From Corylus avellana (Eukaryota > Streptophyta > Magnoliopsida > Fagales > Betulaceae): DNA of 64,000 nt. The notes beneath the pieces were generated by a model. That model had not been told where the DNA came from and did not search any database. It saw nothing but the letters and a program-made list of their open reading frames with translations. Location of the stretch: the NCBI RefSeq assembly GCF_901000735.1, contig NC_081543.1:17574457-17638456 (forward strand). Reading direction: 5' to 3'. Positions 1 through 11,703 of the stretch are shown here, one piece after another. The position numbers were made by a program, and so were the translations under genes. Position 1 is the stretch's first letter. Each line of letters starts with the position of its first letter.

Positions 1-354
1 TGGAAGGAAAGGAAATCTGGCCGCCTCTAAAGTGTTTCCAGCGCACGAGTGTGCTCGATCGCACGTCTGCGATCGAGACTCTTATGGTGTGCGCACGATC
101 AGACGTTGTTGCTAGTCTTCTCTAGTAATGCTCTCGATCACAGGTTCCCTACGATCAATCGCACTGCCAGGAACTCCAACTTTTCCAAATTCTCTCTTTG
201 GGCCCAAATCTTCTAGATTTACTTCCTTCTCTTCCAAACGCCTACAAAAGCATGGAAAACCCATAAAGGAACTAAAATAGCATAAATTAACCATACTAAA
301 GAATTAATACTCATAAGTTTAAGGGCTAAAATATGAATATTTTGGCATTAAACA
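1..354 (-). repeat. 3' LTR of the first Athila-like element, partial
   Basis: Positions 1-354 align with the 4541-4960 end of the right LTR: the same start (TGGAAGGAAA) and the same terminal block (GGGCTAAAATATGAATATTT), finishing in TTAAACA where the right copy has CTTAACA. On the minus strand the LTR begins TG directly after a G-rich polypurine tract (plus strand CACACCCCCAAACTT at about 353-367). The GC-rich palindromic motif region is shorter here than in the right copy. The remaining LTR lies to the left of the window. Confidence 0.75.
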
Positions 355-2129
355 CACCCCCAAACTTACATATTGCTAGTCCCTTAGCAATACGAAACTA
401 AAAACAAAATGAAAAACAGAAAACAAAAAGATAAATCCATCTTTCGTGGGATGTACAATTGCATTTAGCATATGCAACAAGCCTTTTAAACCTCTAGGCA
501 TTCCTTAGAGGACGAGTGAAGTCTCGTGAGGATTTTCCAGGAATGTTACCCACAAACATTATGCACAAGTTCATGGTATCTAGAAATTTAAGTATCTCTC
601 AAAACTAAGATTCTCATTCATTAGCAAGCTTAAAAAAATAAATTTCATCTTCACAATGAATTGGAATTTTAAAATTTAATCACTTACAAAAGACATGCTA
701 AGGCATCACATGTTTGAAATAGTGTAAAGTGAACTAGCACAAAATTATGAAGCTTCCAATTATTTCTAATGTGCACTGTCTCAATATCAAAGTTCACTGA
801 GATCCCTATCAAAATGAATAACTATGCCATATTTTCTTTATTTCTTTATTTATTTATTTTCTTTTTTTTTTTTGGTTAGGTTGTGCAATGTTTGGTTCCC
901 TTAAGCTTTCTAATTGACTCATGTAACGAGTGTTAAGTCAATGACTCCTAAACCAGATGGTTTTAGGGCATTAGGTGTAGAGACACCCCTAGGACTTACT
1001 AACTCGAGTCAAAAAGGTTACAAAACCAAACTAACCATGACATTAACCAAATAAAAAATTTTCACTTTTGATGTGAACACTTATTGCTTTGAAGCAAGAG
1101 GTCCAGTTACTTAGTGAAAAGCTTATCAATGATCAATTTTGTTTTATCATATATATATATGCCAGAGTATCCATCTAATAAATCATCCAGTTTCACCCAA
1201 GACCTATAAACACATACATCAAACTTCATGTTATACCCCACAAATTATGTGCTAATGTGCTTGTGTAAGATCAGATCAAACATGTTAATTCTCAACAGTC
1301 CTAAGCAAGTAACCGAACTAAAAAACTCAATTATTAAATCATGTGTTCAAAATTTGAAGCTCACCAATGAAATCAAATCACAATTTTTAAGATCAACCAA
1401 AATTTTAAGACAAACATGATTATATATATATATTTTTCTTTTCATAAACAACAAAAAGAAAAATAAAATTGGGACAAAGTGTGTGTAAAGTGTCTCCTAT
1501 ACCCCCAAACTTAAATTCCACAATGTCCCCAATGTGTCTATAACAAGGAAAGAATTTACCCGGGATATGGATGAAATTGTCTGGAATAGCATGGCTCATA
1601 GCACACCTCCAAACTTAAACTGAAGCACACTTGTCCCTGCAAAATAAAACACGAAAAAAAATAATAAAAAGGACATAAAAACAAAACTAAAGACAAACAT
1701 AAAAATAAATTGAAAAACAAATCGAAAAATAGCAGGATACACTATAGGGTGCCTCCCATGAGCGCTAAGTTTAACGTCTTCAGCCAGACTGTTGTTGTCC
1801 TCTTATTCTCTTATTTCTGTCCTGAAGAAGATGCTCCTGGATTGGGTATTGTTTGGGATTGAAATCCACTTTGTTTTCCTTCACTCAGATCCTTAGCTAT
1901 TTGCCCCATTTGTACTTCTAGTCCTTAAAGAGCTTGCTCGGTTCTTTGAATTGCTTGACCGGTCTTTCAATTGATTTGTCTTTGATCATTCATGAATTCC
2001 TGTTGCGTAGTCGCCAAGGTGCATACCATACTCTCCAGGTCATTCTGCTTCGACTCTTACATTGGTTGGCTAGCTTGTTGGGAGTTCCTCTACTGCCCTT
2101 GAGGGTTCAGAGCATTCTGATTTTTAGTC

Positions 2130-3256
2130 TATGAGAAATTAGGGTGGTTTCGCCACCCTGGATTATAGGTGGGGATTGTTCTTGGGAGGATAATTGTTCT
2201 GTCCGACATAATTTGCGTGCGCCTCATCTGCAGATGAATACAAGGGGCAAGTCTCAGTAGTGTGATCAAAATGAGAACATATGGTACATACCTGGAGTTG
2301 TGGGACTTGTTGACTAGGTGAGATGTTCTAAGCAGTCATGACTTTGACAATTATATCTAGCTTTCTTTCCACAGCAGTCATCTGATTTGCAGATCCACCA
2401 CTCAAGTTCACTTCATACCAGCCCTCACTCTTTACTCCTTGTCTCCCTTTGGATGAGAATTGTTAGGAGTGTTCGCTCAATATCTCAAAGAGCTCTATGG
2501 CTTCCTCACTGCTCTTTTCCATTAGCACACCTCCACAAGCTGAATCAACAATACCCTTGTTAATATCATTTAAACCTTCATAAAAAGCTTGTACCTGATC
2601 ATCTTGAGGCATGTTGTGATGCTGACACTTAAGAAGCAGTGTATTGAAGTGGTCCCATGCTTCAAAGAAAAGATCTTCATCTCTTTATTGGAACGATTGA
2701 AGCTCCCTTCTAAGCTGCCTTGTCTTTTGAGTGGGGAAGAACTTCTTTAGGAACTTACAGGGCAACTCTTCCCAAGTATGAATGGATTTTGCAGGCAAGG
2801 AATTATACCACAATTTAGCATTGTCTTTCAAGGAAAACGGGAATAAGACTAACCTGAGTAACCCATCGTTAGGCCTTGAATGCACTGAAGCTTGCAGAGA
2901 TCAAAGAACTCCCTGAGGTGCAAGTTTGGATCCTTAGTAGCTGCACCTCTGAAGTGAGTCAAAGCATTGAGTATCTGCGGGGATATATAGTAATTGCCTT
3001 CCTCCTCCGGTTGGTAGGCTATGCATGATGGCTGGTTGAGGTTTTTCGGGATGAAAGACTATTTCATGGGCCTTCGCACTAGTGGGGGGTTTTCTAGCAG
3101 ATCTTCCATTGTTTCCTCAACTTCTTCCTCTTTTTCTGTGTCGGAGTTGTCTCTATGCCCTTGTCGAATGGTCCGCTCAATTTCTAGATCAAGTGGAAAT
3201 ATGGTTAAGGCTTGAGATCGACAACCTTGCTTAAGAAGATTTGCCCTTGTAGTCAC
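2130..3256 (-). pseudogene. Athila-like gag remnant (capsid block plus CCHC zinc knuckle)
   Basis: Read on the minus strand, the region gives an acidic N-terminal stretch (3256 to 3059). Next is a Retrotrans_gag-like block (2885 to 2685) with the motifs LFPFSLKDNAKLWYNSLP and WEELPCKFLKKFFPT. A stretch with MPQDDQVQAFYEGL follows, and then a zinc knuckle near 2300-2250, CTICSHFDHTTETC, which fits C-x2-C-x4-H-x4-C. Past the knuckle an NNYPP/NNPHL segment recalls the Athila gag tail. Stop codons and frame changes interrupt the reading, so it is not expressed as one protein. No protease or polymerase follows. In the family this polyprotein forms virus-like particles that package the element RNA. 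Confidence 0.7.
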
Positions 3257-3524
3257 AGCAACTTCAGTACTGCTGTTCGGATGTCCACTGGAACTGCGCT
3301 CGATCGTAGGTTAGTGAGCTCGGTTGCACTGCGCTCAATCACACTTGGTCTCCGCTCGATCGCAGTAACAGAATGTAGGCACCGCAAAGCTGAAATAAAA
3401 CAGAAATAGAGAAATAAAAAGAAAACAAAAAATATTTTTGATTTTTGATAAAAAACAAAATTAAAAATTAAAAATTAAAATAACCAAACTAAAGGAAAAT
3501 GATTCTAAACACAATTTGCCGTAA

Positions 3525-3542
3525 TCCCTGGCAACGGCGCCA
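3525..3542 (-). other. Primer-binding site, tRNA-Asp type
   Basis: The plus strand reads TCCCTGGCAACGGCGCCA. On the minus strand this is the TGGCGCCGTTGCC-type site that pairs with the 3' end of plant tRNA-Asp, and it sits six bases inside the 5' LTR border. It fixes the element's direction. Confidence 0.85.
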
Positions 3543-3548
3543 AAAATT

Positions 3549-4960
3549 TGTTGTCCCAAATACCCGCTTAAATTAATAGGCAAATACTTGGTACGTTTTA
3601 CTCACAAGTGCACAAGATCAAACGATAGTATAGTAGGCAAATACGAGATCATTCCCACGAGGATTGGTAAATTATGTTTAGAAGTAATTTCTTATTTAAT
3701 TAGCAAATAAAATTCAATTGTCATGATTGAATTAAAATAAAGAAATAAAATAAAAGATAAACTAAAACTAAAAGGGATTAGGGTTTCGATATCCATCACT
3801 AATCAAACAAATTAAGATAACAATATGTCAATGCATCAATCATACCGGTATATTTAATGTTTGCCAACCTAAGGGCATGGGTGTATACTCCTTAAGCTAT
3901 AGATTTTCCTAAGCAACGAATTAGGCATGAGTGTATACTCTAACTCTTTTCTTTCTTAAAGGATCTTGCATGGGTGCATACTAAGTTGTTTTTTAAGAAA
4001 GAATAAATCTATGGAAATCGACAAACACACGGAACTTAGGGCATAGGTGTATACTCCCGGTTTTCCATGTTGATTAACCCAAGAACCCGGTGTGAATTTC
4101 TTTTATTACTCTTATTAAACCAAAGACTCGGTCATCCAAATTGATTTAATTAACTAATCCATATTACATGCATATGTTGATGAGGCAAACACATATGAGG
4201 AATTCAAGAAAACATGAATTAATCAAGTTAAGTACACCAAAATATAACTGTAGCAAAGGCGCCAATATTGAAATCCTAAAAAGATATGATTAGAGCTTCA
4301 ATCTAGCCCCAATTAAAATATAAACTACATAACAAAATAAAAGGTGGAAGAGAAGAAAAACCCAAACTCCTCTTGATCTAGCCTTCAGTTCCTTTCCAGA
4401 GCTTGTGCCTTTTTCTCCACCATTTTCGCTAGAAGCTAAGAGGTCTATTTATAGGCCTAAAGAAATCCTAGAACCCCTAGTAAACATAGAAAATTCTTAG
4501 GGTTAGTCCTATTACAAGTGGGACTCGGAATACCCTAATATGGAAGGAAAAGGAATTATGGCTTCAACTGACTCGCTCTTTACGCACGAGTGCGCTCGAT
4601 CGCATCCCGTGTGCGCTTGATCGCAGGACTGTAATCGATCTCTGATGTTGGGCGCTCGATTGTAGGTGCGATTGTGGCTGCTGCTTGTGCGCAGAAGCTC
4701 ACACCTTGCGCTCGTCTGGTCCTTTTGCTTGTAGTGTGCTTCATCGCAAGTCCCCTATGATCGATCGCATTAACAGAGACTCCAGCTTTTCCTAAATTTT
4801 CTTTTTAAGCCCAATACTTCCAGATTTGCTTCGTTTTCTTCCAAAAGCCTACAAAAACATAGAAAACACATAAAAGAACTAAAATGACATAAACTAACAA
4901 AACTAAGGAATTAACAAATATAAGTTAAGGGCTAAAATATGAATATTTTGGCACTTAACA
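3549..4960 (-). repeat. 5' LTR of the first Athila-like element (1412 bp)
   Basis: On the minus strand it starts TGTTAAGTGCC at 4960 and ends GGGACAACA at 3549, giving TG...CA ends. It abuts the primer-binding site on one side and the Tat element's leader on the other. It contains a cluster of GCGCTCGATCGCA-like palindromic motifs at about 4580-4770. It also has a series of degenerate repeats built on 'GGCATGGGTGTATACTC' at about 3870-4055. Confidence 0.8.
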
Positions 4961-4995
4961 CTGTCTGTGAGAACGACGTCAGTTTCTATACAAAA

Positions 4996-6350
4996 TCCGT
5001 CATGCCGGTGATCACACGTTCGAGAGATCCACTCCAACCTTGGGAAGATGGGATTCTCGACCCAAATCAACAAGATGGACAGACTGGTACTTCAAAGGAT
5101 CCAAATTGTCAAATTGTATCCTTGGAAGAACATATGTTGCGCATGGCTAAAGAGATGGAAACCCTCCAGAAGCATAATTAGCAACTCATTTCTCGGATTC
5201 CTCAAAGGAGAGATCGGGAGCATAATCTGTATTAAAGGTGTAAGGAACGTCAGGATGATATTGAAGATTGGTATAGTCTAGCCAAAGATCAAGAGCATAC
5301 AGTGGAGCATGGTTCCAGACATGATGGAAACCAAGATCTACCTAATATTGATGCAGCGGTAGAGAACTTGAAACTCAAGTATGAGGAAATGCCATTCACT
5401 GTTCATGTGAAGAGGTTTCCTTTGTCCGAGAAGTTCAAGGTCCTGCACATTGAAAGATATAGTGAGGATAGAGATCCAGCCGATCACGTGGAGAATTACC
5501 GAACTCATCTAGTCCTTCATGATATGCCTAATGAAATAGCAAGTCTGGCCTTCCCACTTACTTTGAAGGGAAGTGCCCAAGATTGGATCAAGAAGCTTTC
5601 CTCAAAGTCAATAGATGATTTCGAATCTCTGGGATGACAATTCTTGACCCATTTTCTGGTGGTTCAAAGGCATAAAATGTCCTCTGCATATTTGTTGTCC
5701 TTAACCCAGGGAAATCCAAATCCCTAAAGGATTATATTATGAGGTTCAACTGAGAAAAATTAACAGTTGACGATCCCAAGGAGGATATGGTGCTTGCTGC
5801 CTTACTGAACGGAATTAATCTAGAAGGACCACTGATGGTGCTTGCTGCCTTCACCAATTCATGAGAAAAGCAAAAGAATTCATGAATCAGGAGGGAACAA
5901 TCAGTGTGTTGTTGAAGTGAAAATGGTAAGGGGAATCCAATAAGACAACAACATGAAGGGATTCAAGAAAGAGTAAAAGGGATTTTTGAGAGGCGGAAGA
6001 AAGGAGCCAAAAGAGGGCAATGAAAAAATTTGGAGTGCCGATCTATCAACTAGATTTCAAACTTACCCCGTTAAACACTAGTGTGGCTGAGATTTTCATG
6101 GAGATTAAAAGGGATCCAAATTTTTGATGGCAGGCAAAAATGAGAATCCCTCCTCAAAGACGGGATGATCAGAAGTGTTGTGAGTATCATGCAGATCTTA
6201 GACATACAACCGAGGAGTGTATCCTCATGGTTGGAGATTGAGAAGTTCATCAAAAGTGGGAGATTGGTGAGATTCCTAGCTGAGGAGAGGCAGAGAGATA
6301 GGAACCCTCGAGAAGTTGAGCCTCGAGGACAGGAAGCACACAATGGTGGA
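4996..6350 (+). pseudogene. Tat-type gag polyprotein remnant
   Basis: A start-like MPVITRSRDPLQPW at about 5000 is followed by a gag block at 5302-5637 (MPFTVHVKRFPLSEKFKV, YRTHLVLHDMPNEI, LKGSAQDWIKKL) that ends in a premature stop. The zinc-binding segment at about 6174-6215 reads CEYHADLRHTTEEC, the C-H-H-C spacing typical of Tat gag. It lies in a different frame from the capsid part. The capsid and nucleocapsid portions are thus both recognisable but disconnected by stops and frameshifts. Role in the family: particle formation and RNA packaging. Confidence 0.65.
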
Positions 6351-6589
6351 TCGAGAAACGGAGGAAAAAATGAGCAAAGAAGTGGTCGGGATTGTGAGCT
6401 GCAAAATCCTCGGACTCAGGATGTAATTGCTGAGATTCGTATTATTTTTGGACAGCTAGCTAGAGGTAGAGAATCAAGCTTTGCCAGAAAGGCCAATGCA
6501 AGAAAAGTAAATGTAGAAGAAGAATTTGCTTTTGAAAGACCACAAAAAGTCTGTGGGAAGGAACTCATCATTTTAGCATTTTTGAAGGA

Positions 6590-7126
6590 GGATGAGTCGG
6601 GGATATTCATGCCTCACGGTGATGCGTTGGTAGTAATGATGACTATTGCAAACTACACTATGCATCGGATATTGATCGACAACGGAAGCTCGGCTGATCG
6701 GTACCATATCAAACCTTTCCAATCACCATTGGTTGGGTTTGCATGTGAACGTGTACAACCGATGGGATTAATTTCACTCCCGTCACTACAGAAATGGCCC
6801 TAAGGCAAGCAACGATAATGGTCGATCAACCTTCCGCATATAATGCTATTGTTGGAAGAGCATCCCTAAACAAATTGCAAGCGGTAACTTCTACTTACCA
6901 CTTGTATATGAAGTTTCCAACAGACAATGGTGTTGGAGAAATCAAGGGTGACCAGGTGGCGGCAAGGAGATGTTATAATACTTTATTGAAAGGGTTTACT
7001 AAGCAATGTGGGTTAACAGTCAGGAATGTATGTGGAAGGATCGAAAACGACCAAAATGGGGAACTTGCAGAGGAATTGGAGGAAATTCCTGTCAAGATAG
7101 GGTTGCAGTTGACCCACGAAGTCTGA
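6590..7126 (+). pseudogene. Retropepsin-like protease remnant of the Tat element
   Basis: The aspartic protease motif IDNGSSAD (about 6677-6700), preceded by the hydrophobic MHRILI, marks a retropepsin active site in the form common in Tat elements. The reading shifts frame at about 6790 and continues through MVDQPSAYNAIVGRASLNKLQAV in short pieces, a conserved stretch downstream of the protease. The block ends shortly before the solo LTR insertion at 7145. The enzyme would cleave the gag-pol polyprotein, but the split frames make this copy inactive. Confidence 0.65.
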
Positions 7127-7144
7127 GAAGAATTGGTTGGCTTT

Positions 7145-8449
7145 TGATGTGGTCTTTTTGTGTCCAAAAATATCAATAATAAAAATAACCACTCGCAATA
7201 GAATGAATTCTTGTAGGACCACTAACCGCATAACAAAGGTCAATCATAAATTAGTAAGGAAAATTCATATTATGCATGATATAGGGCTCATTTTACTCGA
7301 GTAGTTAAGAAATTACCATCATTAAGAAATAAGTATAATCCAACTTCAGTCGGCACGGACCGTCCACCTAACCACTAAGATGCGGTACGATCCATCTTCC
7401 CTAGGTATTGATTTTCTAATTCTTTAATAGGCTACACACAATCAATGAATAAGCATAACCCATCTTCAGTTGGCACGAACTGTCTACCGAAATTACACTA
7501 AACTAGGGTGTAGTACAATCCGTTTTCCCTAGGCATGGCCTATCAAATCCTTTTGATCATGTGTCAATTAAAACCGTTGTATAACAATCATTCATATAAG
7601 CACAGAAAATATGAAGGATTGAGTTCAATCAATGTAACAGACTTTCTAAGACAAGAAAAGAATTTCATAATGATTAAATATAAACATTAAGATTAATTCT
7701 CACAGTTATACAACCATCATGCATATAGAAAAACCCAAATTAAAATTAAATTAAATCATTATTACTTGGAAAGTGCTACATCAACGCCCTATTATAGAAT
7801 TAGTCGCTCATCTTGGTGCTGGAATGGCCTCCCGCCATGTTCCTCTTCTCTTCAACTCTCCAAGCCTCCAAGAAGATATTTTCTGTGTAAAACTAAGCAC
7901 ACCTTTCTCTTGAATTTTGAGGCCTATTTATAGGGAGCAAACAAGCCCTAGGAATCCCATAAAAATCGTACTTCAATCTCTAAGTCAAATTAGGAAGCAA
8001 TTCTAGTACATATCAAAATAGGATTTGTCCAAATTTGCGTTCTTTTATTGCGGAATGACTTTGGCATATCAAACGTCCGAATTAGGAAAATTCTATTTCA
8101 CCATGATTTGTTTTAGTTTGAGTTAGCTTTCCAATACTGCTAGTTTCACCTCAATCCGATACTTGAGTGGAAAGTTATGGTCAAAATACTAAGACATTTA
8201 CAGAATCCAATCCGACTTTAACTCCAGTTAGAGAAATTTTGATTTAATCATTTCCTTGATTTGATCAAACTTAACTACATCATATAGGTCTGCTCAAAGT
8301 GCGTTTTAAACCCAAAATCAATGTATTTCTTGTATCTTTGTTAAACACATGAAAATACTAAATCAACACAAAATCAAACAAATAACAATGCTAAGGAATT
8401 AACATATGCAAGTTAAGGGGATTGAATGTGCAACATTCGACACTCATCA
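7145..8449 (-). repeat. Solo LTR (1305 bp) inside the Tat pol gene, TSD GCTTT
   Basis: The copy begins TGATGTGGTC and ends ACTCATCA, a TGATG...CATCA inverted terminus. It is flanked by perfect 5-bp duplications GCTTT at 7140-7144 and 8450-8454. It belongs to the same family as the LTRs at 11936, 16420, 60616 and 61365. With only one LTR and an intact duplication, it arose by LTR-LTR recombination after insertion. Removing it rejoins the Tat protease/RT spacer. Confidence 0.9.
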
Positions 8450-8499
8450 GCTTTCTTTAGGCCAACTTGGAGGTGTTTGCATGGACACATGAGGATATA

Positions 8500-9060
8500 C
8501 AAGCAATAGATCCATTGGAGATGGTCTAGCAGCTCAATGTTGATCCTGCTGTAAAACCAATAAAACAAAAGAGGCAGATCTTTGCTCCCGAACGCAATCT
8601 AGCAATAGCCGAGGAGGTAGAGAAGCTACTACAAGCTGATTTTACTGAGGAAGTAAAATATCCCGATTGGCTGGCCAATGTAGTCTAGGTGAAAAAATCA
8701 AACGGCAAATGGCGGATTTGTATGGATTTCACCAATTTGAACAAAGCCCGCCCCAAAGATATTTTTCCCCTACTGCAAATTGATTCCCTGGCGGATTCAA
8801 CAATTGGATATGTCATTCCCAGCTTTATGGATGCTTTATCGCGGTATAATCAAATTTATATACATAAATTTGATCGAGAAAAAACAGCTTTCATTTCCGA
8901 TCGAGGACTATACTGTTACAAAGTCATGCCTTTTGGATTGAAGAATGCTGGAGCTACATATCAGAGATTGGTTAATAAGATGTTCACATGGAAAATCGGG
9001 AGAAATATGGAAGTTTAAGTGGATGACATGCTGATAAAAGTGTTAAACCTTCTGATCATT
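8500..9060 (+). pseudogene. Reverse transcriptase remnant of the Tat element
   Basis: The run-in (KPIKQKRQIFAPERN, then a VKKSNGKWRICMDFTNLNKA motif) and FMDALSRYNQI, FDREKTAFI, YKVMPFGLKNAGATYQRLV at 8689-9015 are the standard Ty3 RT blocks 1-5. The catalytic YVDD box is spoiled: the tyrosine codon position is TAA at 9016-9018, directly before GTG GAT GAC ATG. Two more stops precede the domain. This copy cannot make active enzyme. Confidence 0.8.
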
Positions 9061-9099
9061 TTATTGATTTAAAGGAAACATTTGAAACGTTAAAGTATT

Positions 9100-10250
9100 A
9101 TGGATGAAACTTAATCTTGCAAAATGTGCCTTTGGAGTTTCTTCGGGAAAATTCCTTGGGTACATGGTCTCTCAAAGGGGAATTGAAGCCAACCTCGAAA
9201 AGATATAGGCTGTGTTGGACATGCAATCACCAAAAAATATTAAGCAACTCCAACAACTTACAGGAAGGATTGCAACACTCAACAAGTTCATTTCCTGATC
9301 CACTGATAAGTGTTTCCCATTCTTCAAGATTTTGAAGAAAGCATTTGAATGGACTGACGAGTATGAGAAAGCCTTTGATCAATTGAAGAAATATCTGGCT
9401 AGTCCACATCTCCTCAGTAGAACAATTCCCAGTGAGCCTTTATTTCTATACCTAGCTGTGTCCCTAACTATGGTAAGCTCAACATTAGTCAAGAAGTGGA
9501 TGCAATCCAAAAGCCTATTTATTTCACCAGTTGACCCTTAAGGGAGCTAAAGAAAGATATGTTCAAATAGAAAAGTTGGCGTTTCCTTTGGTAACAACAG
9601 CGAGGAAGCTTCGGCCATACTTCTAAGCCCATGCAATTCGTGTTCTCACAGAATATCCATTAAAAAAGGTGTTACACAAGCTTGACCTCTCGAGAAGGTT
9701 GGTCAATTGGGCAATCAAACTTAGGGAATTTGATATCGAATATCTTCCTCAGATTGCTATTAAGGGGCAAATGTCGGTAGATTTTTTAGTAGAATTTACA
9801 AATCCTCCAAATTTGTCAGAACTCCTAATGGATGAAGTGTGGGTAGTATATGTCGACGGGTCATCTACAAAGAAGAATGGAGGAGCAGGAGTTGTGTTGG
9901 TAACACCTAAAGGTAAAGAGTTGAGTTGCTCCCTAAGGATGGATTTCAAAGCAACTAATAATGAAGCATAGTATGAAGTAGTTTTAGCTGGGTTGAGCAT
10001 GGCCTCAAAATTGGGTATCGAATATGTGGAGATATGAAGTGATTCGCAGGTGATTGTCAGTCACATACAGGGTGGTGTTCGAGGCTCAAGGGGTGAAAAT
10101 GAAGCAGTATTTATCACTGGTACAAGATGCTACAAAGCAATTTAAGCATTTTAGCATAATAAAAATCCCAAGGGAACATAATGAAAAAGCTGACTGATTG
10201 GCTCGTCTGGGTTCGACTACCGATTAAGAAATTGAAGCTTTTGAGGAAAG
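9100..10250 (+). pseudogene. RNase H plus archaeal-type RNase H remnants of the Tat element
   Basis: The RT connection/RNase H region is seen in frames at 9332-9541 (KKAFEWTDEYEKAFDQLKKY) and 9669-9800 (LVNWAIKLREFDIEYLPQ, the usual end of the first RNase H). A second RNase H follows at 9840-10070 with VVYVDGSS, KATNNEA and DSQVIVSHIQG. The glutamate codon after NNEA is a TAG. Two successive RNase H domains are known from the Tat branch (Ogre, Retand and relatives). Confidence 0.7.
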
Positions 10251-10379
10251 TATTCAAATTTTTTCCAAGCCAGCAATTACAAAATCAGTTTCGGTTTTCA
10301 TATTAGAAGTTGTGCCAACTTGTGCATCTAAAATCATTAAATTTATCAAGGATAGGACTGTCCCAGCAAATCAGAAAAA

Positions 10380-11450
10380 AGCAGTACATTTTAGAACAAA
10401 AGTAGCCAGATTCATGATGTGGTGATGCGCTTTATAAAAGGGGTTTCATGTGGCCCCTCCTGAAGTGCGCCTCCCAAGAAGAAGCTAACTATATCCTGTG
10501 GGAAATTCATGAGGGAGTATGGAAGTCACTCGGGAGCAAGAATGCTTGCGCACAAAGCTGTTAGAGCTAGTTACTACTGGCCCAACATGCACAAAGATTC
10601 GTTGCTAATTAATGGTTAAAAATTGCAACAAGTGCCAAAGGTTTGCAAGTGTACCAAAGCAACCCCCTAAGGAGCTGAGCTTCATTTCCTCACCTTGGCC
10701 CTTCTTATAATGGGGGATGGATATAGTAGGGCTGTTACCCCATGGAAAGGGAGGTGTCAAACTCTTAGTTGTAGATGTGGACTACTTCACTAAGTGGGAC
10801 AAAGTAGAAGCACTAGCAAGTATAACTACTAGTAATATCGAGAAATTCTTGTTGAAATCAGTGGTATGCCGGTATGCAATTCCACATGCTTTCGTCATCG
10901 ATAATGGAAAGCAGTTTGATTGCAACTCCTTCGTGAATGGTGCTCAAAGCTTCATATCAGGAATTACTTTTCATCCCTGGGACATCCTCAGGTGAATGGG
11001 CAAGTTGAGTAGATGGATAAAAAAATCTTCAAAATTTTGAAGAAGGAACTTGGTGAATGGAAAGGATATTGGGCTCAGGATCTCCTGGAAGTGTTGTGGG
11101 CATGTAGAACTTCAAGGAGGACGCCAACCGAAGAAACCCCCTATGTCTTAACTTTTGGCATAGACGCGGTTATCCCAGCCGAAGTTGGATGGGAGGCTTC
11201 CAAATAGAAAACTTTTGGCTGGAATTCAATGATAAAGGTATTAGTCTACATCTCGATCTTCTGTAGGAAAGAAGAGATCAAGCTTAGGTTACCATGGCAG
11301 CTATTTAGGAGGAGGTTGCTCGGTACTCCAATAGGAAGGTTAGGCACGAAGTTTGAAGTTACGCAAAGCGACCCTGGTCACCAAGGATCCTACTGAGGGA
11401 AAGTTGGCCACAACATAGGAAGGACCCTACAGAGTAGTAAGATGCCATAG
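10380..11450 (+). pseudogene. Integrase remnant of the Tat element
   Basis: The core domain at 10717-10995 reads MDIVGLLPHGKGGVKLLVV, DYFTKW and AIPHAFVIDNGKQFD, supplying the first two catalytic acidic positions of the DDE integrase fold. The continuation at 11013-11207 (LLEVLWACRTSRRTPTEETP, YVLTFGIDAVIPAEV) is the usual Tat C-terminal part in another frame. The reading reaches about 11450, where a Cassandra LTR is inserted; the expected end (GAYHL) resumes directly after it near 11690. Multiple stops make it non-functional. Confidence 0.75.
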
Positions 11451-11678
11451 TGTGGCATCCCACATCACCTGGGTATGGAAATTGAGATATGCTTAGATGT
11501 ATACTTACACCCTTCATAACAACAAGGCGTTTTAAAGTTATGATGGTCATGATCCCATCAAAACTCCACAGTTAAGCGAGCTTGTGAGAGTAATACTACG
11601 ATGAGTGACCTCCTAGGAAGTATGGCTTGGGTGAGCCAAAAGCGGACAATATTGTGTGTCAATGGGGTGGGTGTTACA
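11451..11678 (+). repeat. Cassandra-type TRIM solo LTR with 5S rRNA-like segment, TSD CATAG
   Basis: A 228-bp unit starts TGTGGCATCCCACATC and ends GGTGTTACA, flanked by perfect CATAG duplications at 11446-11450 and 11679-11683. From about 11550 to 11625 it matches the 3' two-thirds of plant 5S rRNA: GATCCCATCAAAACTCC, CAGTTAAGCG, GAGAGTAATACTA and GTGACCTCCTAGGAAGT. The 5S promoter boxes lie in this part. This is the known hallmark of Cassandra elements, so it is not a true 5S gene. The insertion splits the last codons of the Tat integrase. Confidence 0.9.
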
Positions 11679-11703
11679 CATAGGGCCGGTGCGTACCACC
11701 TTT

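Larger units (their letters stand above)
1..4960 (-). mobile_element. Non-autonomous Athila-like LTR retrotransposon, gag only (left LTR cut by window)
   Basis: On the minus strand the order is 5' LTR (4960 to 3549), primer-binding site (3542 to 3525), gag remnant (about 3256 to 2130), non-coding tail, polypurine tract (about 370 to 355) and 3' LTR (354 to beyond the window). The internal part is only about 3.2 kb and shows no protease, reverse transcriptase or integrase, so any movement must have used enzymes supplied in trans. The gag (capsid-like block, CCHC knuckle) and the tRNA-Asp-type primer site point to the Athila branch of Ty3/gypsy; this assignment rests on remembered family motifs. 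The two LTRs share their ends but differ strongly, including a large length difference, so the element is old or recombined. The left target duplication lies outside the window. Confidence 0.75.

Noticed and set aside
11550..11625. A 5S rRNA gene
   Set aside because: Only part of 5S is matched and it lies within a TG...CA unit with CATAG duplications, which is the Cassandra LTR structure.
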